Assembly: GCA_038993745.2 (NCBI GenBank)
Contig: CP160629.1
Coordinates: 310,001-374,000, forward strand
DNA: 64,000 nt
Direction: 5' to 3'
From: Aliivibrio fischeri
GTDB lineage: Bacteria > Pseudomonadota > Gammaproteobacteria > Enterobacterales > Vibrionaceae
Both the position numbers and the translations under genes were made by a program. The first letter of the stretch is position 1. Every line of letters starts with the position of its first letter. Of the stretch, positions 41,227 to 50,863 are shown piece after piece. The notes under the pieces are model-generated. The model was not told where the DNA came from. It saw only the letters and a list, made by a program, of their open reading frames with translations, and made no database searches.

Positions 41227-41242
41227 CTGGATAAAAAAACAG
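41227..41242 (-). promoter_or_regulatory. LexA (SOS) box upstream of uvrA
   Basis: CTG-N10-CAG with an A/T-rich core, in the extended context TACTG...CAGTG, is a near-consensus LexA operator. It is positioned 73 bp before the uvrA start. Confidence 0.8.
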
Positions 41243-41267
41243 TGTAGTGGTGGTGGAATAGAAAGAT

Positions 41268-41300
41268 AAAAAAACGCCCCATGTCTAAACATAGGGCGTT
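41268..41300 (-). terminator. Rho-independent terminator of galU
   Basis: Read on the minus strand, AACGCCC(TATG) pairs with (CAT)GGGGCGTT around a short loop, followed by a run of T. It lies 22 bp after the galU stop. Confidence 0.85.
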
Positions 41301-41322
41301 ATTATTTATTTAAGTATTAGGG

Positions 41323-42192
41323 TTATTTTTTTCCCGTTACTTTTTTTGCTAATTCTGATGATTTTTTATCTTTTAGATAAATGTTTTCATAACAGTGGTT
41401 TGTTGCTTCGATATAACCTTCAACGCTGCCACAGTCAAAACGCTTACCTTTAAATTTATATGCTAAAACACAGCCTGATTGTGCTTGTTTTAGTAGGGCA
41501 TCGGTGATTTGAATTTCACCACCTTTACCTGGTTCTGTCTGCTCGATTAACTCAAAAATATCAGGAGTTAGGATGTAACGACCAATAATAGCTAGGTTGC
41601 TTGGTGCTGTTCCTGGCTCTGGTTTTTCTACCATGTTATCAACACGGTATAAATCATCTTTGATCATTTCACCAGAAATCACACCGTATTTGTGTGTTTC
41701 GTTGTCTGGTACTTCTTCTACAGCAACGATAGAACAACGGAATTGCTTGTATAAAGCAACCATTTGAGCCAATACACCTTGCTCTTCGTTCACACATAGG
41801 TCATCAGCAAGTACAACTGCGAAAGGTTCATCACCTACAAGTTCACGACCTGTTAAAATTGCATGACCTAAGCCTTTCATTTCACGTTGACGAATATAAG
41901 TGAAGTGAGCTGAATCAATCAGTTCGCGAACATCTTCAAGAAGTTCTTCTTTGTTTGTACCACTGATTTGGTGCTCTAATTCGTAGTTTTTATCAAAGTG
42001 ATCCATTAAAGAATGTTTACCACGGCCAGTAACAATACACATACCGTCCATGCCTGCATTGATTGCTTCTTCAACACCGTATTCAATAAGAGGCTTGTTT
42101 ACAACAGGCATCATTTCTTTTGGCATTGATTTTGTTGCTGGTAAAAAGCGTGTGCCGTAGCCTGCGGCAGGAAATAAACATTTTTTGATCAT
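41323..42192 (-). CDS. galU: UTP-glucose-1-phosphate uridylyltransferase GalU
   Basis: A 289-residue cytoplasmic nucleotidyltransferase making UDP-glucose from UTP and glucose-1-phosphate. The N-terminal signature FPAAGYGTRFLPATKSMPKE contains the G-x-G-T-R nucleotide loop and the K of the active site. VVNKPLIEYGVEEA, LADDLC (metal Asp) and VEKP are all present. It lies downstream of the exopolysaccharide operon on the same strand, separated by about 180 bp with a weak hairpin, so it can supply UDP-glucose for that pathway as well as for LPS and trehalose synthesis. Confidence 0.95.
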   Translation of the reverse strand: MIKKCLFPAAGYGTRFLPATKSMPKEMMPVVNKPLIEYGVEEAINAGMDGMCIVTGRGKHSLMDHFDKNYELEHQISGTNKEELLEDVRELIDSAHFTYIRQREMKGLGHAILTGRELVGDEPFAVVLADDLCVNEEQGVLAQMVALYKQFRCSIVAVEEVPDNETHKYGVISGEMIKDDLYRVDNMVEKPEPGTAPSNLAIIGRYILTPDIFELIEQTEPGKGGEIQITDALLKQAQSGCVLAYKFKGKRFDCGSVEGYIEATNHCYENIYLKDKKSSELAKKVTGKK

Positions 42193-42223
42193 AATTCAGT
42201 CCTAGAAAGACAATATTTAAAAA

Positions 42224-42250
42224 TTTAGCGGAGGCTTCATTTTGAGCCTC
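42224..42250 (-). terminator. Possible terminator at the end of the exopolysaccharide operon
   Basis: GAGGCT / AGCCTC is a six-bp stem with an 8-nt loop. On the minus strand the T run comes only after a few bases (CGCTAAATTTTT), so termination may be partial, with read-through into galU. No gene was recognised in 42193-42372. Confidence 0.35.
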
Positions 42251-42372
42251 ATTATTATCGACGCAGTTTATCGACTTAGGTGCATGAAATGAAGTGCTTT
42301 CATCAAAAATAGAGCTCCGTATCATTATTAATGTGATTTTCTCTTTAATAAGCATGAAAACCACATGTAAAA

Positions 42373-42775
42373 CTAATGCTGCATTAACTCTTTAAACCAA
42401 TCCCAAACACCAAAAGAAAAGTTATGGAAAATATCAATACCTAAGGCCGATTTGATTAGATACAAAGCAAAAATGGCCAGTCCTAATATACAAAAATGCC
42501 GATAGATATAAGAAAGGTAAGCATTAATAATGCAAAAGGGACTCTTTACGTAACTGTTGTCGATAATCTCGCCCTAGAAGGAAAACAAAAAAATAGCGCT
42601 TATTAAAAACAGAAATACTTTTTCTAATATCAACACGATTATTTGAACCTAACCCCGTCGCAATGATCGCGCGTTCAATGGATTCTTTTTGTTCTTCAGA
42701 GAGCTCATCAATGACATTTTCATCTAAAGAAGAATAGAAATGCTCAAGTAACTTTTGTTGTCTATGATTGCTCAC
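42373..42775 (-). CDS. Small membrane protein of the exopolysaccharide operon (two apparent frameshifts)
   Basis: The first 79 residues (from 42775) read SNHRQQKLLEHFYSS and onward as a soluble, charged helix-rich region. Adding one base to the CCC run at 42541-42543 continues the frame through ALLMLTFLISIGIFVY. Adding one more base near 42495-42498 continues it through LGLAIFALYLIKSALGIDIF to WDWFKELMQH and a stop at 42373. The repaired product would be 134 residues with one long or two short membrane helices. The start overlaps the glycosyltransferase stop by 14 bp. The family is not recognised. The reconstruction is inferred from hydrophobicity and frame arithmetic only. Confidence 0.5.
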
Positions 42776-43892
42776 TTAATACCTTCTTAGTTAATGCTCT
42801 TTGGTAAACAGCCATGGTTTGAGTCGCTATTTTTTCCCAGTCGTAATATTCAAGATAGGATGCATAATTGACGTTGCTATATTCATTTTTAGCATGCTGA
42901 GCGAGTTGTAGTGTTAATTCTTCGGTATTACCAACAGAAAAATACGTATCTGGAGTTAGTTTTACCTCTAAGTTAGCCGGAATATTACTTACAATTGCAG
43001 GTAAAGAATACGACATAGCTTCAAGTAGAGCGATAGGCAAGCCTTCATGATATGACGGCATTACAAACGTTTTTGCTTGAGAGAAAATGGCTTGCAGTTC
43101 TTCACCTTTTAAAAGCCAGTAAGAATAACTCCGTCAACATTTTTTGCCTGTTGTTTGAGTTTTTCACTATAAGGCGTAGGGTGATCGGTATCTCCCATAA
43201 TAACCAATGGAATATTAAGGTTCGCTTGTTGATAAGCGTCAATGAGGTCATGAAACCCTTTCTCTTCTACAAAACGACCTACCGCAACAAAGTAATTTCC
43301 TGCAGTGAGTGCAAATTTAGATAGAGTTGAGTCTATTTTTTCTTGTGGCAATTGTGTAGGTAGTTTTACACCATTATAAATAAGGTGAGCATCGTATCGA
43401 TTGTATTTTTCTTTAATGATGTCATTGATTACTTCTGAAATAACAATAACTTCATTTGCGTAAGTAGCCGCTAACTTTTCACCTAGCTGAAGAATGCGTT
43501 TGGCAAACCCTCCCATTTTTGACGGTCATAATCAGGACCATGGTGGGTGAAAACGACTTTTTTTCCTAATAAGCGTAATAAAGGAACAACTAACCCAGGT
43601 CCTATTGCGTGTACGTGCACAACTTTAGAACTGTCAAATAATGTGGTTAACGATGCGAGTGTTGAGTGAATTATCGCTTCAAGGGATTTTTTCTTAGGAG
43701 CCCAAACGGCTTTGGTTTGAACCCCTTGATATGAGGATATTTTATAGTCCACATAAGGTGAGCGTGCTATTACGCAGATATCATTATCAAATTGACGATG
43801 AATTTCAGGATAAAGGTGTTGGCAATGAGTTTCTACGCCACCTAATACATTAGGGATGCCTCTAGTGCCAATGACGGTGATTTTTCTGTCAT
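42762..43892 (-). CDS. Glycosyltransferase family 4 (three apparent frameshifts)
   Basis: A GT-B fold glycosyltransferase in four reading-frame pieces. It starts MTEK-ITVIGTRGIPNVLGG, with a good RBS (AAAGGA), and continues to VFTHHGPDYDRQKW. It then runs GGFAKRILQLGEK to GVILTGF, then LKGEEL and VMPSYHEGLPIALLEAMS, the family 4 EX7E motif. Each break is cured by one extra base: at 43881-43885 (five T), 43512-43514 (CCC) and 43107-43114 (T4A4). The repaired gene is 377 residues, a normal length. It likely adds a sugar to the lipid-linked repeat unit at the cytoplasmic face. Donor and acceptor are unknown. The three breaks look like sequencing errors rather than decay. Confidence 0.8.
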
Positions 43893-43896
43893 GTTA

Positions 43897-45102
43897 TTAT
43901 CCTTTCAATAGTTCTTGATATAGATTTAGTAAATCGTTTTTATGTTTAGTTAGCGTGTACTTACTTAAAAAACGCTCTCTTGCATTTTTTCCCATATCAA
44001 TGGTTTTTACAGGTTCCTTCACCAGTAGATCCAATTTATCAGCAAGCGCTTGAGCATTACCAGCCTCAAATAAATAGCCGTCAATCCCATCTCTAATTTG
44101 TTCTGGTATTCCACCAATTTTTGAACCTATAACCGGTTTCCCATAAGACATGGCTTCTATCACTGACATCGAGCAGTTTTCATAACACTCTGATGGGACA
44201 ATCACGGCTTTAGCTTCTTTAATTAGCGTTAAAAGCTCTTTACCACTTTTGAAACCAAGTAGCTCTGCTGTGGGGTAATTCTCTTTTAATTGATTAAATT
44301 CAGGGCCATCTCCAACGATTTTTAAGCCTGCTTTCTCTGTCATCAATTGATGAGCTTCTGCTAGCGTAGGAACACCTTTCTCTTGACTTAAACGCCCAAG
44401 ATAAAGGTAGTAACCATTATCTTTTATTCCCTCTAAAGAAACGTTTTCATCAATGCCATTAACGATGACTTCAATGCGGTTATGTGGCAGTTTTTGTTGA
44501 ATGAATCGTCCTAAAAAGCGACTTGGAGAAACGATAGCATCTAAATATTGATAATTTTTGCTGATTTTTTGATATATCGCTTCTAAAGACAATAAAAGGC
44601 TTTTACTTAGAGAGCCTTCTTGGCAGCGATACTTAGTCGCATTCCAAACTGAGCCATGAACACACGCTTCACATGTATGGCCATTGCGGTACATTGTGTA
44701 GCTTGGACAAGCTATTTTAGTATCGTGGGCAGTAAGTACTGTTTTACAGCCAAACTGCTTAGCTACTTTAATAATTGATGGTGTGAGCTGATGATAGATA
44801 TTATGAAAATGCACCAAGTCGGGCTTTTCTTGCTCTAATAGAGCTTGCAACTTTTCACATGCTTGTCGGTTATGAATAAAATTAATGGCTGTAGCTAGTT
44901 TGTCTTTTATGGTTTGCTTCTGATAATAATCGACATTTTGAACAAAAAACTCAGAGTATTCAGATTCAATATTTTTCTCATGCTGCATCGAGAACTCAAC
45001 AATCTTTACTCCTTCAGAAAGGAGCATATCTCGCTCTTGGAAGTAAACCGTTTCTGCGCCACCTTTCATAAAAAAGAATTTATTAACTAATAGAATTTTC
45101 AT
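43897..45102 (-). CDS. Glycosyltransferase family 4
   Basis: A 401-residue GT-B enzyme. The N-terminal domain starts MKILLVNKFFFMKGGAETVY (family 4 GGAE motif) and contains VHFHNIYHQLTPS. A four-cysteine stretch near residues 133-157 (CPSYTMYRNGHTCEAC, then C) resembles the metal-site insertion seen in a subgroup of such enzymes. The C-terminal nucleotide-sugar domain has YLGRLSQEKG and PSECYENCSMSVIEAMSYG, with the EX7E pattern. It overlaps the preceding GT2 gene by 4 bp and is followed after 4 bp by the next glycosyltransferase, all in one operon. The sugar is unknown. Confidence 0.86.
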   Translation of the reverse strand: MKILLVNKFFFMKGGAETVYFQERDMLLSEGVKIVEFSMQHEKNIESEYSEFFVQNVDYYQKQTIKDKLATAINFIHNRQACEKLQALLEQEKPDLVHFHNIYHQLTPSIIKVAKQFGCKTVLTAHDTKIACPSYTMYRNGHTCEACVHGSVWNATKYRCQEGSLSKSLLLSLEAIYQKISKNYQYLDAIVSPSRFLGRFIQQKLPHNRIEVIVNGIDENVSLEGIKDNGYYLYLGRLSQEKGVPTLAEAHQLMTEKAGLKIVGDGPEFNQLKENYPTAELLGFKSGKELLTLIKEAKAVIVPSECYENCSMSVIEAMSYGKPVIGSKIGGIPEQIRDGIDGYLFEAGNAQALADKLDLLVKEPVKTIDMGKNARERFLSKYTLTKHKNDLLNLYQELLKG

Positions 45103-46097
45103 TTTTTACCCTCGTTAATAACGGTATGTGGTGGTGGTGTTTTTGGATCTTTTAAAGGAATAAATAGCCCTTTAATTAAGCCTGCCGCAAAGACTGAAAG
45201 ATTTAACACGCTTTGAAGAGCATCTCTAATAGAACGATTTTTTATTGTTTTTAATCCGATGAAAGCGAATAAAGGTAAGGAAGTCGCTCCAATTAACATT
45301 GGATTAAATGAAAGTAATGAAGCAAATAAAATGAATAAATAGACTGCAAAGATAGCTTCATTCTTAATGGTTTTTAGGGCGTGTGAAAATAAGGGCGTAC
45401 CAAAAGCGCCTTTCACTAATTCTCCAGGAGCAAAAAGGTAGCCGCCTTTCCAACGATGTTTCATTAATGCTAATGACGACATGGTGTAGGATGTATGGAA
45501 AAAATAAGGAACATCAAGACGATGCAATTTATACCCTGCGTGAGTTAAACGCATTCCTAGTTCTGATTCTTCGTAAGCATGAAGGTTACGATTGGTTAAA
45601 TAGCCAATTTCATCAATGGCCGCTTTTCGATAAAGGCCTCCGCCACCTAAATGTGAGCAATCACCAATAGGATAAATTTGATGAAGGCGCTGTTTGCGAG
45701 ATTTAAACTCATAACTATCAACATCATCCATTTCGACAGAGCCCGCAACACCTGCATATTGAGTGTTTTCAAGTAAGAAGGATACACCTCGTTCAATAAA
45801 TCCTGATTCCAATTCCATATCACCATCAAGAAGTAGCAGGAAATCGCCTTCACTATAAAGGTAACCAAGCTGATGCCCGACACCGCAGCAACGATCCTCT
45901 GGCTCAGTAAGAGAAACAACCGTTACGTTCATTTTTGTAGCGATATCTTGAGTGTTGTCGGTAGACAAACTATCAGCAACAATAATTTTATGAGGGAATA
46001 CCCCCATATTTTTTTTGATGCTGGAGATAGTTTTCTCTATGCCTGCTTCTTCATTATAAGTCTTGATAATGACTGAGATAAATGGAAGTTTAGTCAT
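45099..46097 (-). CDS. Glycosyltransferase family 2 with C-terminal membrane helices
   Basis: A 332-residue GT-A enzyme. The N-terminal nucleotide-sugar fold starts FISVIIKTYNEEAGIEKTI, with the DXD-like motif LLLDGDMELE near residues 89-98 and an acceptor/base region HAYEESELGMRL near 173-184. Two or three hydrophobic helices near residues 245-310 anchor it to the inner membrane. Processive or single-addition activity cannot be told apart. Its start overlaps the repaired stop of the polymerase gene and its stop overlaps the next glycosyltransferase start, showing tight coupling. Confidence 0.85.
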   Translation of the reverse strand: MTKLPFISVIIKTYNEEAGIEKTISSIKKNMGVFPHKIIVADSLSTDNTQDIATKMNVTVVSLTEPEDRCCGVGHQLGYLYSEGDFLLLLDGDMELESGFIERGVSFLLENTQYAGVAGSVEMDDVDSYEFKSRKQRLHQIYPIGDCSHLGGGGLYRKAAIDEIGYLTNRNLHAYEESELGMRLTHAGYKLHRLDVPYFFHTSYTMSSLALMKHRWKGGYLFAPGELVKGAFGTPLFSHALKTIKNEAIFAVYLFILFASLLSFNPMLIGATSLPLFAFIGLKTIKNRSIRDALQSVLNLSVFAAGLIKGLFIPLKDPKTPPPHTVINEGKK

Positions 46098-47467
46098 GGT
46101 TTTCTGCCGCCGTGATCAGTGATTTTCGGATCACTAGGTTTGAGCCTAATGATAAGTAAAAAAGAAATTGAAGCATGGGAACAAGCATCAATATTTGACT
46201 ATATGGAAGGCTTAATAAACACCCAATGGCAAATGCATTAAATGCTGGTGGATAGCTCATTAACCTGATGTCTTCTTTGGCTACATCCTTGCGATTAAAT
46301 AAGGGGTAGGTTTACAGACCTTAAGGATATAAATTGTCATTGAAATGAAAAAAAGCGTACCTATGATGCCTAATTCCCACAAAAGAACACTGAGAGCTGT
46401 TGAATCGAGAATGACATTAAAAACCACATTTAAAAAACCGGGAGCTACAGCACTACCGTGGTTGGTGGTATTTAACCCATAACCAAATAGCGTACTTGGT
46501 AAACCGAATAAATCGTTATGCTCTAACCAAAAGAAGATAGTGGTCATTCGACCTAGCTCACCTGATGGCATTATGTAGTTGGGATCAAAAATATATTCTA
46601 ATGAATCAATAAATATATCTAACGGTCCTTTGGTTGGATCGCTACCAAAAGCGGATGAGTAAGAAAGAGAAAGCAATAAGATAGCAATACTCATAAGTAG
46701 TAGCATGCCGCTCACAATAGCTAAGATAATTTTAATATCATAACTTTTCATGCCCTTAATATAACTTGGAGCGAGCCATACATAAGCCAGTAGTATAGGG
46801 GATAGTAAAATAACAAATTTAATCTCACCTAAAATACAGAGAGTGAACGCGGCACCAATATGTAAAATTGTTGATTTTATTGTTGTTAAACCATGTTTAT
46901 ATTCTGAAAGTTTTAATAGCATTATCAATAAGCAGAATAATCCCATTGCAGCGGTATTTCCTCCCCCATAGGGTCGCCGCCAAAGGTTCCTACGACGGAA
47001 TCCCACTTTTCAAACTCACCTTCAGATGCAACCCGTTGGGGTAAAATAACAAACACTTGATATAAGACGACGGGAAATTGAGCATAGAAAATCCAATAGA
47101 GTGTTTTCGTGACTCGATAGATTTGTGATTCGCGACAAAATCGAAGTAATAAACAAAACAGTATTAATGAGAGTGCAAGTTCATTCTTTAGACCAACGAT
47201 TGTTATCGTAACTCCGTTTTGTAAGTAAGTACTAACTAATGCAATGCCAAAAAAACCAAGAAAGAGTATCAATATGATCATTTCTTTATGGTCTAAATTC
47301 AGGGGAGAATAACGAACTTGTAGTAATAATAACCCCGTCATGGCGAAAGCGAGCAAAAACGGTAACCATAAAACTGCAGAAACACCTGTGAAATATTGTG
47401 TCGAACCGCAAAAAACAAGAGTAAATATGGCGTAGATTTGAAGATATAAGCCCGTATTCATTTTCAT
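46090..47467 (-). CDS. Wzy-like polysaccharide polymerase / O-antigen ligase family (two apparent frameshifts)
   Basis: A polytopic membrane protein in three frame pieces. The first (47467 down) has about six helices and ends VVGTFGGDPMG. One extra G in the five-G run at 46963-46967 continues it as GGNTAAMGLFCLLIMLLK. A second added base near 46297-46306 continues it through FNRKDVAKEDIRLMSYPP to a stop at 46090. The repaired length is 459 residues, usual for a Wzy polymerase. The large loop contains GLNTTNHGSAVAPG. It would link repeat units in the periplasm. The repaired stop overlaps the next gene start by 8 bp, which supports the repair. Confidence 0.78.
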
Positions 47468-47469
47468 TA

Positions 47470-48675
47470 TTAAGCATCTTCCTTAGCTAAAAGGTGTGCT
47501 CTTTTGTTTACTTTTAAATAAATAAAGGCGTAACGAATAAAGGATAAAACCGCAAATAATAAAACAGAATAAGCGTAATCTTTGTGGAAGTAAGGAAATA
47601 CAACAAAAGCGAGCACGATTACTAGTAATTGCTCAATTTGAATGCGAAGGAAATATTTTGGTGAACCAAATACCAATTCAATTACTGTTAGAGGACACAC
47701 TGCCAGTGCCGGTAATAAATAAGGAAGCATATATCGAGAGGTTGGTACCGAGCTTAGCCATTCATCATTAAAGCCTAATTGCATGATTAAAGGATAAAAA
47801 ATTAATACACCAGCGGTCGCGATTAAACCTAATACCAATAACATTAAGCGAACTTTTTTAAACTCTTGGAAATTGAAAGTGTTATTTCGAAAATCAATGG
47901 ACCACTTTGAAAAAATAGAGTTTCTAACAGCATTACCAACAATAGTCACTGGAGCCAAACAAAAGCGATTAACAACAGCAAAATAGCCAGCGGTTAATGG
48001 AGAAAACCAAAAGTTAATTAATAGTGTAGGTAGATTATTGTTAGCCATAGCAAGTACTTCAGCACTCCCTATCCCTGATAAATGACTTCGGTTTTCTTTA
48101 ATAAATGCTAAATTATTTGAAAGCGAAAAGTGAGATATTGAAATTTGAGTAAATGAGACTGAATAGGTCAGCCATGCACAGATAAGGAATAATAATCCGG
48201 CAGCCCAACAAAAATAGAATGACTCGATATTAGGAGTAAGGAATATAGCGCCGATAACCAATAATGAAACAGAGATTCGTTGGAAGGCTAATAAACGGAT
48301 ATTTTCTACGCGTAGCAATAAGTTTTCAGATACAAGAATCCAAGCATGACAAAGCGTTAGAACATAGAGTATGTATCCATTTTGCTCAAAAAATAGCGTC
48401 ATGATGTAGCTGTAAGGAAGAGCAATAAGCATGCTCTGAAGTAATGAGAATACGATATTTTGCGATAAAGTATGGTCATTTTGCTTTGGTAACAATAACT
48501 GGGATGCAAAAGTACAAATTTGTGCCCCAATTAAAACAATACTGTACACAAGCGCGTAAATGCCGACTTGTGACATATTGTATTTATGAGATATTAGCCA
48601 AATTGAAACAGCACCAATGATCTGAGAAATCACTGATGCTCCTGCTATCGTAGTAATACTTTTTAGCAAGCTCAT
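47470..48675 (-). CDS. Polysaccharide flippase (Wzx-like, MATE/MOP superfamily)
   Basis: A 401-residue protein with about 12 predicted membrane helices and the N-terminal pattern of O-antigen flippases (ITTIAGASVISQIIGAVSIW, then YNMSQVGIYALVYS). It belongs to the RfbX/Wzx group of the MOP superfamily and should move undecaprenyl-linked repeat units to the periplasmic face. It lies between the copolymerase (5-bp gap) and the polymerase (3-bp gap), the normal Wzx/Wzy operon logic. Confidence 0.85.
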   Translation of the reverse strand: MSLLKSITTIAGASVISQIIGAVSIWLISHKYNMSQVGIYALVYSIVLIGAQICTFASQLLLPKQNDHTLSQNIVFSLLQSMLIALPYSYIMTLFFEQNGYILYVLTLCHAWILVSENLLLRVENIRLLAFQRISVSLLVIGAIFLTPNIESFYFCWAAGLLFLICAWLTYSVSFTQISISHFSLSNNLAFIKENRSHLSGIGSAEVLAMANNNLPTLLINFWFSPLTAGYFAVVNRFCLAPVTIVGNAVRNSIFSKWSIDFRNNTFNFQEFKKVRLMLLVLGLIATAGVLIFYPLIMQLGFNDEWLSSVPTSRYMLPYLLPALAVCPLTVIELVFGSPKYFLRIQIEQLLVIVLAFVVFPYFHKDYAYSVLLFAVLSFIRYAFIYLKVNKRAHLLAKEDA

Positions 48676-48679
48676 ATTA

Positions 48680-50860
48680 TTAACCTAAAATGTCATCATT
48701 TTGGTGGATTAATTGCTGCTTGGCTTCTTCTGTTTCTAATTCGTCGTTTTGAACATCAGTAAGTATTACACCCATAATTGGTGTTTGAACTTGTTTAACT
48801 TTTTCAATGTTAGTAAGGATATGATTAGCACTTAGTTCACCTGCTTGCACAGTGTAAATGACACCGGATAGATGACGAGCGATTAGTTGAGCATCTTTGC
48901 TTTCTGTCATTGCTGGTAAATTAACGATAACTTGTTCAAATTGTTTGCTTAACTCTTTTAGTTGGCTACCTAGCTCTTCTGAAGCTAAGGTGATTAATGG
49001 TGTTTCTGTTAATGTGCCACGAGGTAAAAATGTTAAGTTATTTTCAATTTTTATTAGACAATCGTTGATTGGGTGTTTTTGTTCTAATGCCTCTGCTACA
49101 CCCATTACTGTGGATGTTGGGACTGTTTCGAAATCATCACTATTCTCTGCTTTTTTAGCATCAATCTCGTTTTTTTTCTGCATTAGGATTGCTTCAGTTA
49201 ACGAAATTTCCTTTCTATAATCTAAATCAATAAGTAAGGTTGAGCGGTCTTGTGAGAATGAATATGCAAGTAGATAGCTATTTAGTTCATTGCTTTCAGT
49301 CGATTCAGTCGATGTTAAACCAATGATAGGCCAAGGCTTATCATCTAAAAGAATGGTTGTACGAATAGCATGAACAGTTTCTGCTGAATAACTATTTTTA
49401 AAGAAGTTTTTAGTAAATAAAGCCAACTCATCAATATAATCTAGACTGATTAACTCCCCTATACCTTGTAAGCCTAAGCGAGTATTAACTTGGGTTAAGT
49501 TATTGATTGATTTGTTTAATGCTGATTTTATGATGATAAATAGAAGACTAAAAATGATCGTCATAGCACAAACCATAATTAGCAATAGTGCTTTATTAGG
49601 TTTACTTGGTTTGTGAGGTGGTGTAGCAGCATCAAGTAAACGAGCAACCGGTTCACGATATAAAACGGTTAGTTCTTGTTCTTTGCTGCGTAAAAATATT
49701 TTTTCATACAGTTCTTGAGTCTTATCAAGATCTGCTTTCATTGTATTATAAGTATCTTTTTTTGCTGCTAATGCAGTGAAGTCTTTTTTCTGCTCAGCAA
49801 GTAAAGCTCTGTATTTGTTCTCTCTCTCAATCGCAGCTTGGTATTCTTTGTATAACCCTGTTTTAAGTTCTTTTAAAAGAGCGGTTGTTTGGAGTTCAAT
49901 CGCTTTTATTTGAGCGTTAGCTTCTAATATTTGACGGTTTTTAGGACCATACATTTTTTGAAGATCGAATAAGGTGCGTTTTGCTTGAATTAACGCAATT
50001 CGAAGATCTTGTAATTGAGCGTGGTTAGAAATACTTGGTAAAGTAGCTACGTCTTCTAGGGGGTAACCGAGAGCTTCGCTTATTGTGTTGTAATTAGCTT
50101 TGGCTGTGATCCGTTTTTCTTTTGCGGTTGCAAGTCGATCGTTAACTAACGCTAGTTGTTCTGTTTCAAAGCCATCGACACCTTGATAGGTAAGTAACCC
50201 ATTATCTGACAAGAATTTATCAATATCGGCTTTTTGTTGTTTAATTTTCTCTTTTAGTTCGCTCATACGAGTGTTATTCCACTGTTGAGCTTGTTGAGTT
50301 TTTTCTATTTTTCTTTGTTCTTGCTGCTCGATATAGCTTTCAACGACAGCATTAGCAACTAATGCTGACATATCGGAGTCTTTAGATTCATAAGAAACAT
50401 GAACTAATTGGCTAAAACGTACTGGAGAGATAGAGAGCTTTTTCTTTATTGCTTTTACTATTGAATAGAGGTGCTCTTCTTCGGATTGAGGGATATTTTC
50501 GTCTTTATCCTCGGCTTCGAAGATCGGGCTATTAATAAGATCTAATTTTTTAGCTGCTGCTTCAATAACGGTTTTTGATTGAAGTAACTCGGCTTGAGTT
50601 GGGTAATATTCAGCTTGCGTTGCATCAAAATCTTCCACTTGGTCAATTGGAGTGGAGTTATCTGTTTTGGCTTTTAAAACGATAGTTGCCGTTGCTGTAT
50701 ATTGAGGTGTCATTCCGTTAATTAGCGGAAACGCAGCCAATGTTATAGCTAAAACAACGAGTAGCACGCGCAGACGATATTTTTTAAACTCTTTTAAAAA
50801 GTTCGAAAAATCGATTGTACTTTCTAGCTTTTTGCCATTTTCAATAATTGATAGTGCCAT
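48680..50860 (-). CDS. Wzz/Wzc-like polysaccharide copolymerase with degenerate tyrosine-kinase domain
   Basis: A 726-residue inner-membrane protein. The Wzz domain has helices at about 31-51 and 424-445. A long periplasmic coiled-coil region lies between them, including the G-rich LQKMYGPKNRQILEANAQ segment and the Pro-rich PPHKPSKPNKALLL before the second helix. The cytoplasmic part aligns with BY-kinases, but the P-loop is replaced by GLTSTESTESNEL (no GK[ST]). Walker A' survives as LLIDLDYR, and the later motif reads VIVNLPA with Asn for Asp. The C-terminus has no tyrosine cluster. It probably sets chain length and contacts the OPX protein without autophosphorylation. Confidence 0.88.
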   Translation of the reverse strand: MALSIIENGKKLESTIDFSNFLKEFKKYRLRVLLVVLAITLAAFPLINGMTPQYTATATIVLKAKTDNSTPIDQVEDFDATQAEYYPTQAELLQSKTVIEAAAKKLDLINSPIFEAEDKDENIPQSEEEHLYSIVKAIKKKLSISPVRFSQLVHVSYESKDSDMSALVANAVVESYIEQQEQRKIEKTQQAQQWNNTRMSELKEKIKQQKADIDKFLSDNGLLTYQGVDGFETEQLALVNDRLATAKEKRITAKANYNTISEALGYPLEDVATLPSISNHAQLQDLRIALIQAKRTLFDLQKMYGPKNRQILEANAQIKAIELQTTALLKELKTGLYKEYQAAIERENKYRALLAEQKKDFTALAAKKDTYNTMKADLDKTQELYEKIFLRSKEQELTVLYREPVARLLDAATPPHKPSKPNKALLLIMVCAMTIIFSLLFIIIKSALNKSINNLTQVNTRLGLQGIGELISLDYIDELALFTKNFFKNSYSAETVHAIRTTILLDDKPWPIIGLTSTESTESNELNSYLLAYSFSQDRSTLLIDLDYRKEISLTEAILMQKKNEIDAKKAENSDDFETVPTSTVMGVAEALEQKHPINDCLIKIENNLTFLPRGTLTETPLITLASEELGSQLKELSKQFEQVIVNLPAMTESKDAQLIARHLSGVIYTVQAGELSANHILTNIEKVKQVQTPIMGVILTDVQNDELETEEAKQQLIHQNDDILG

Positions 50861-50863
50861 AAT

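Noticed and set aside
42083..42364. A minus-strand 93-codon frame overlapping galU
   Set aside because: More than a third overlaps galU in another frame, no recognisable family, and low-complexity composition in the rest.
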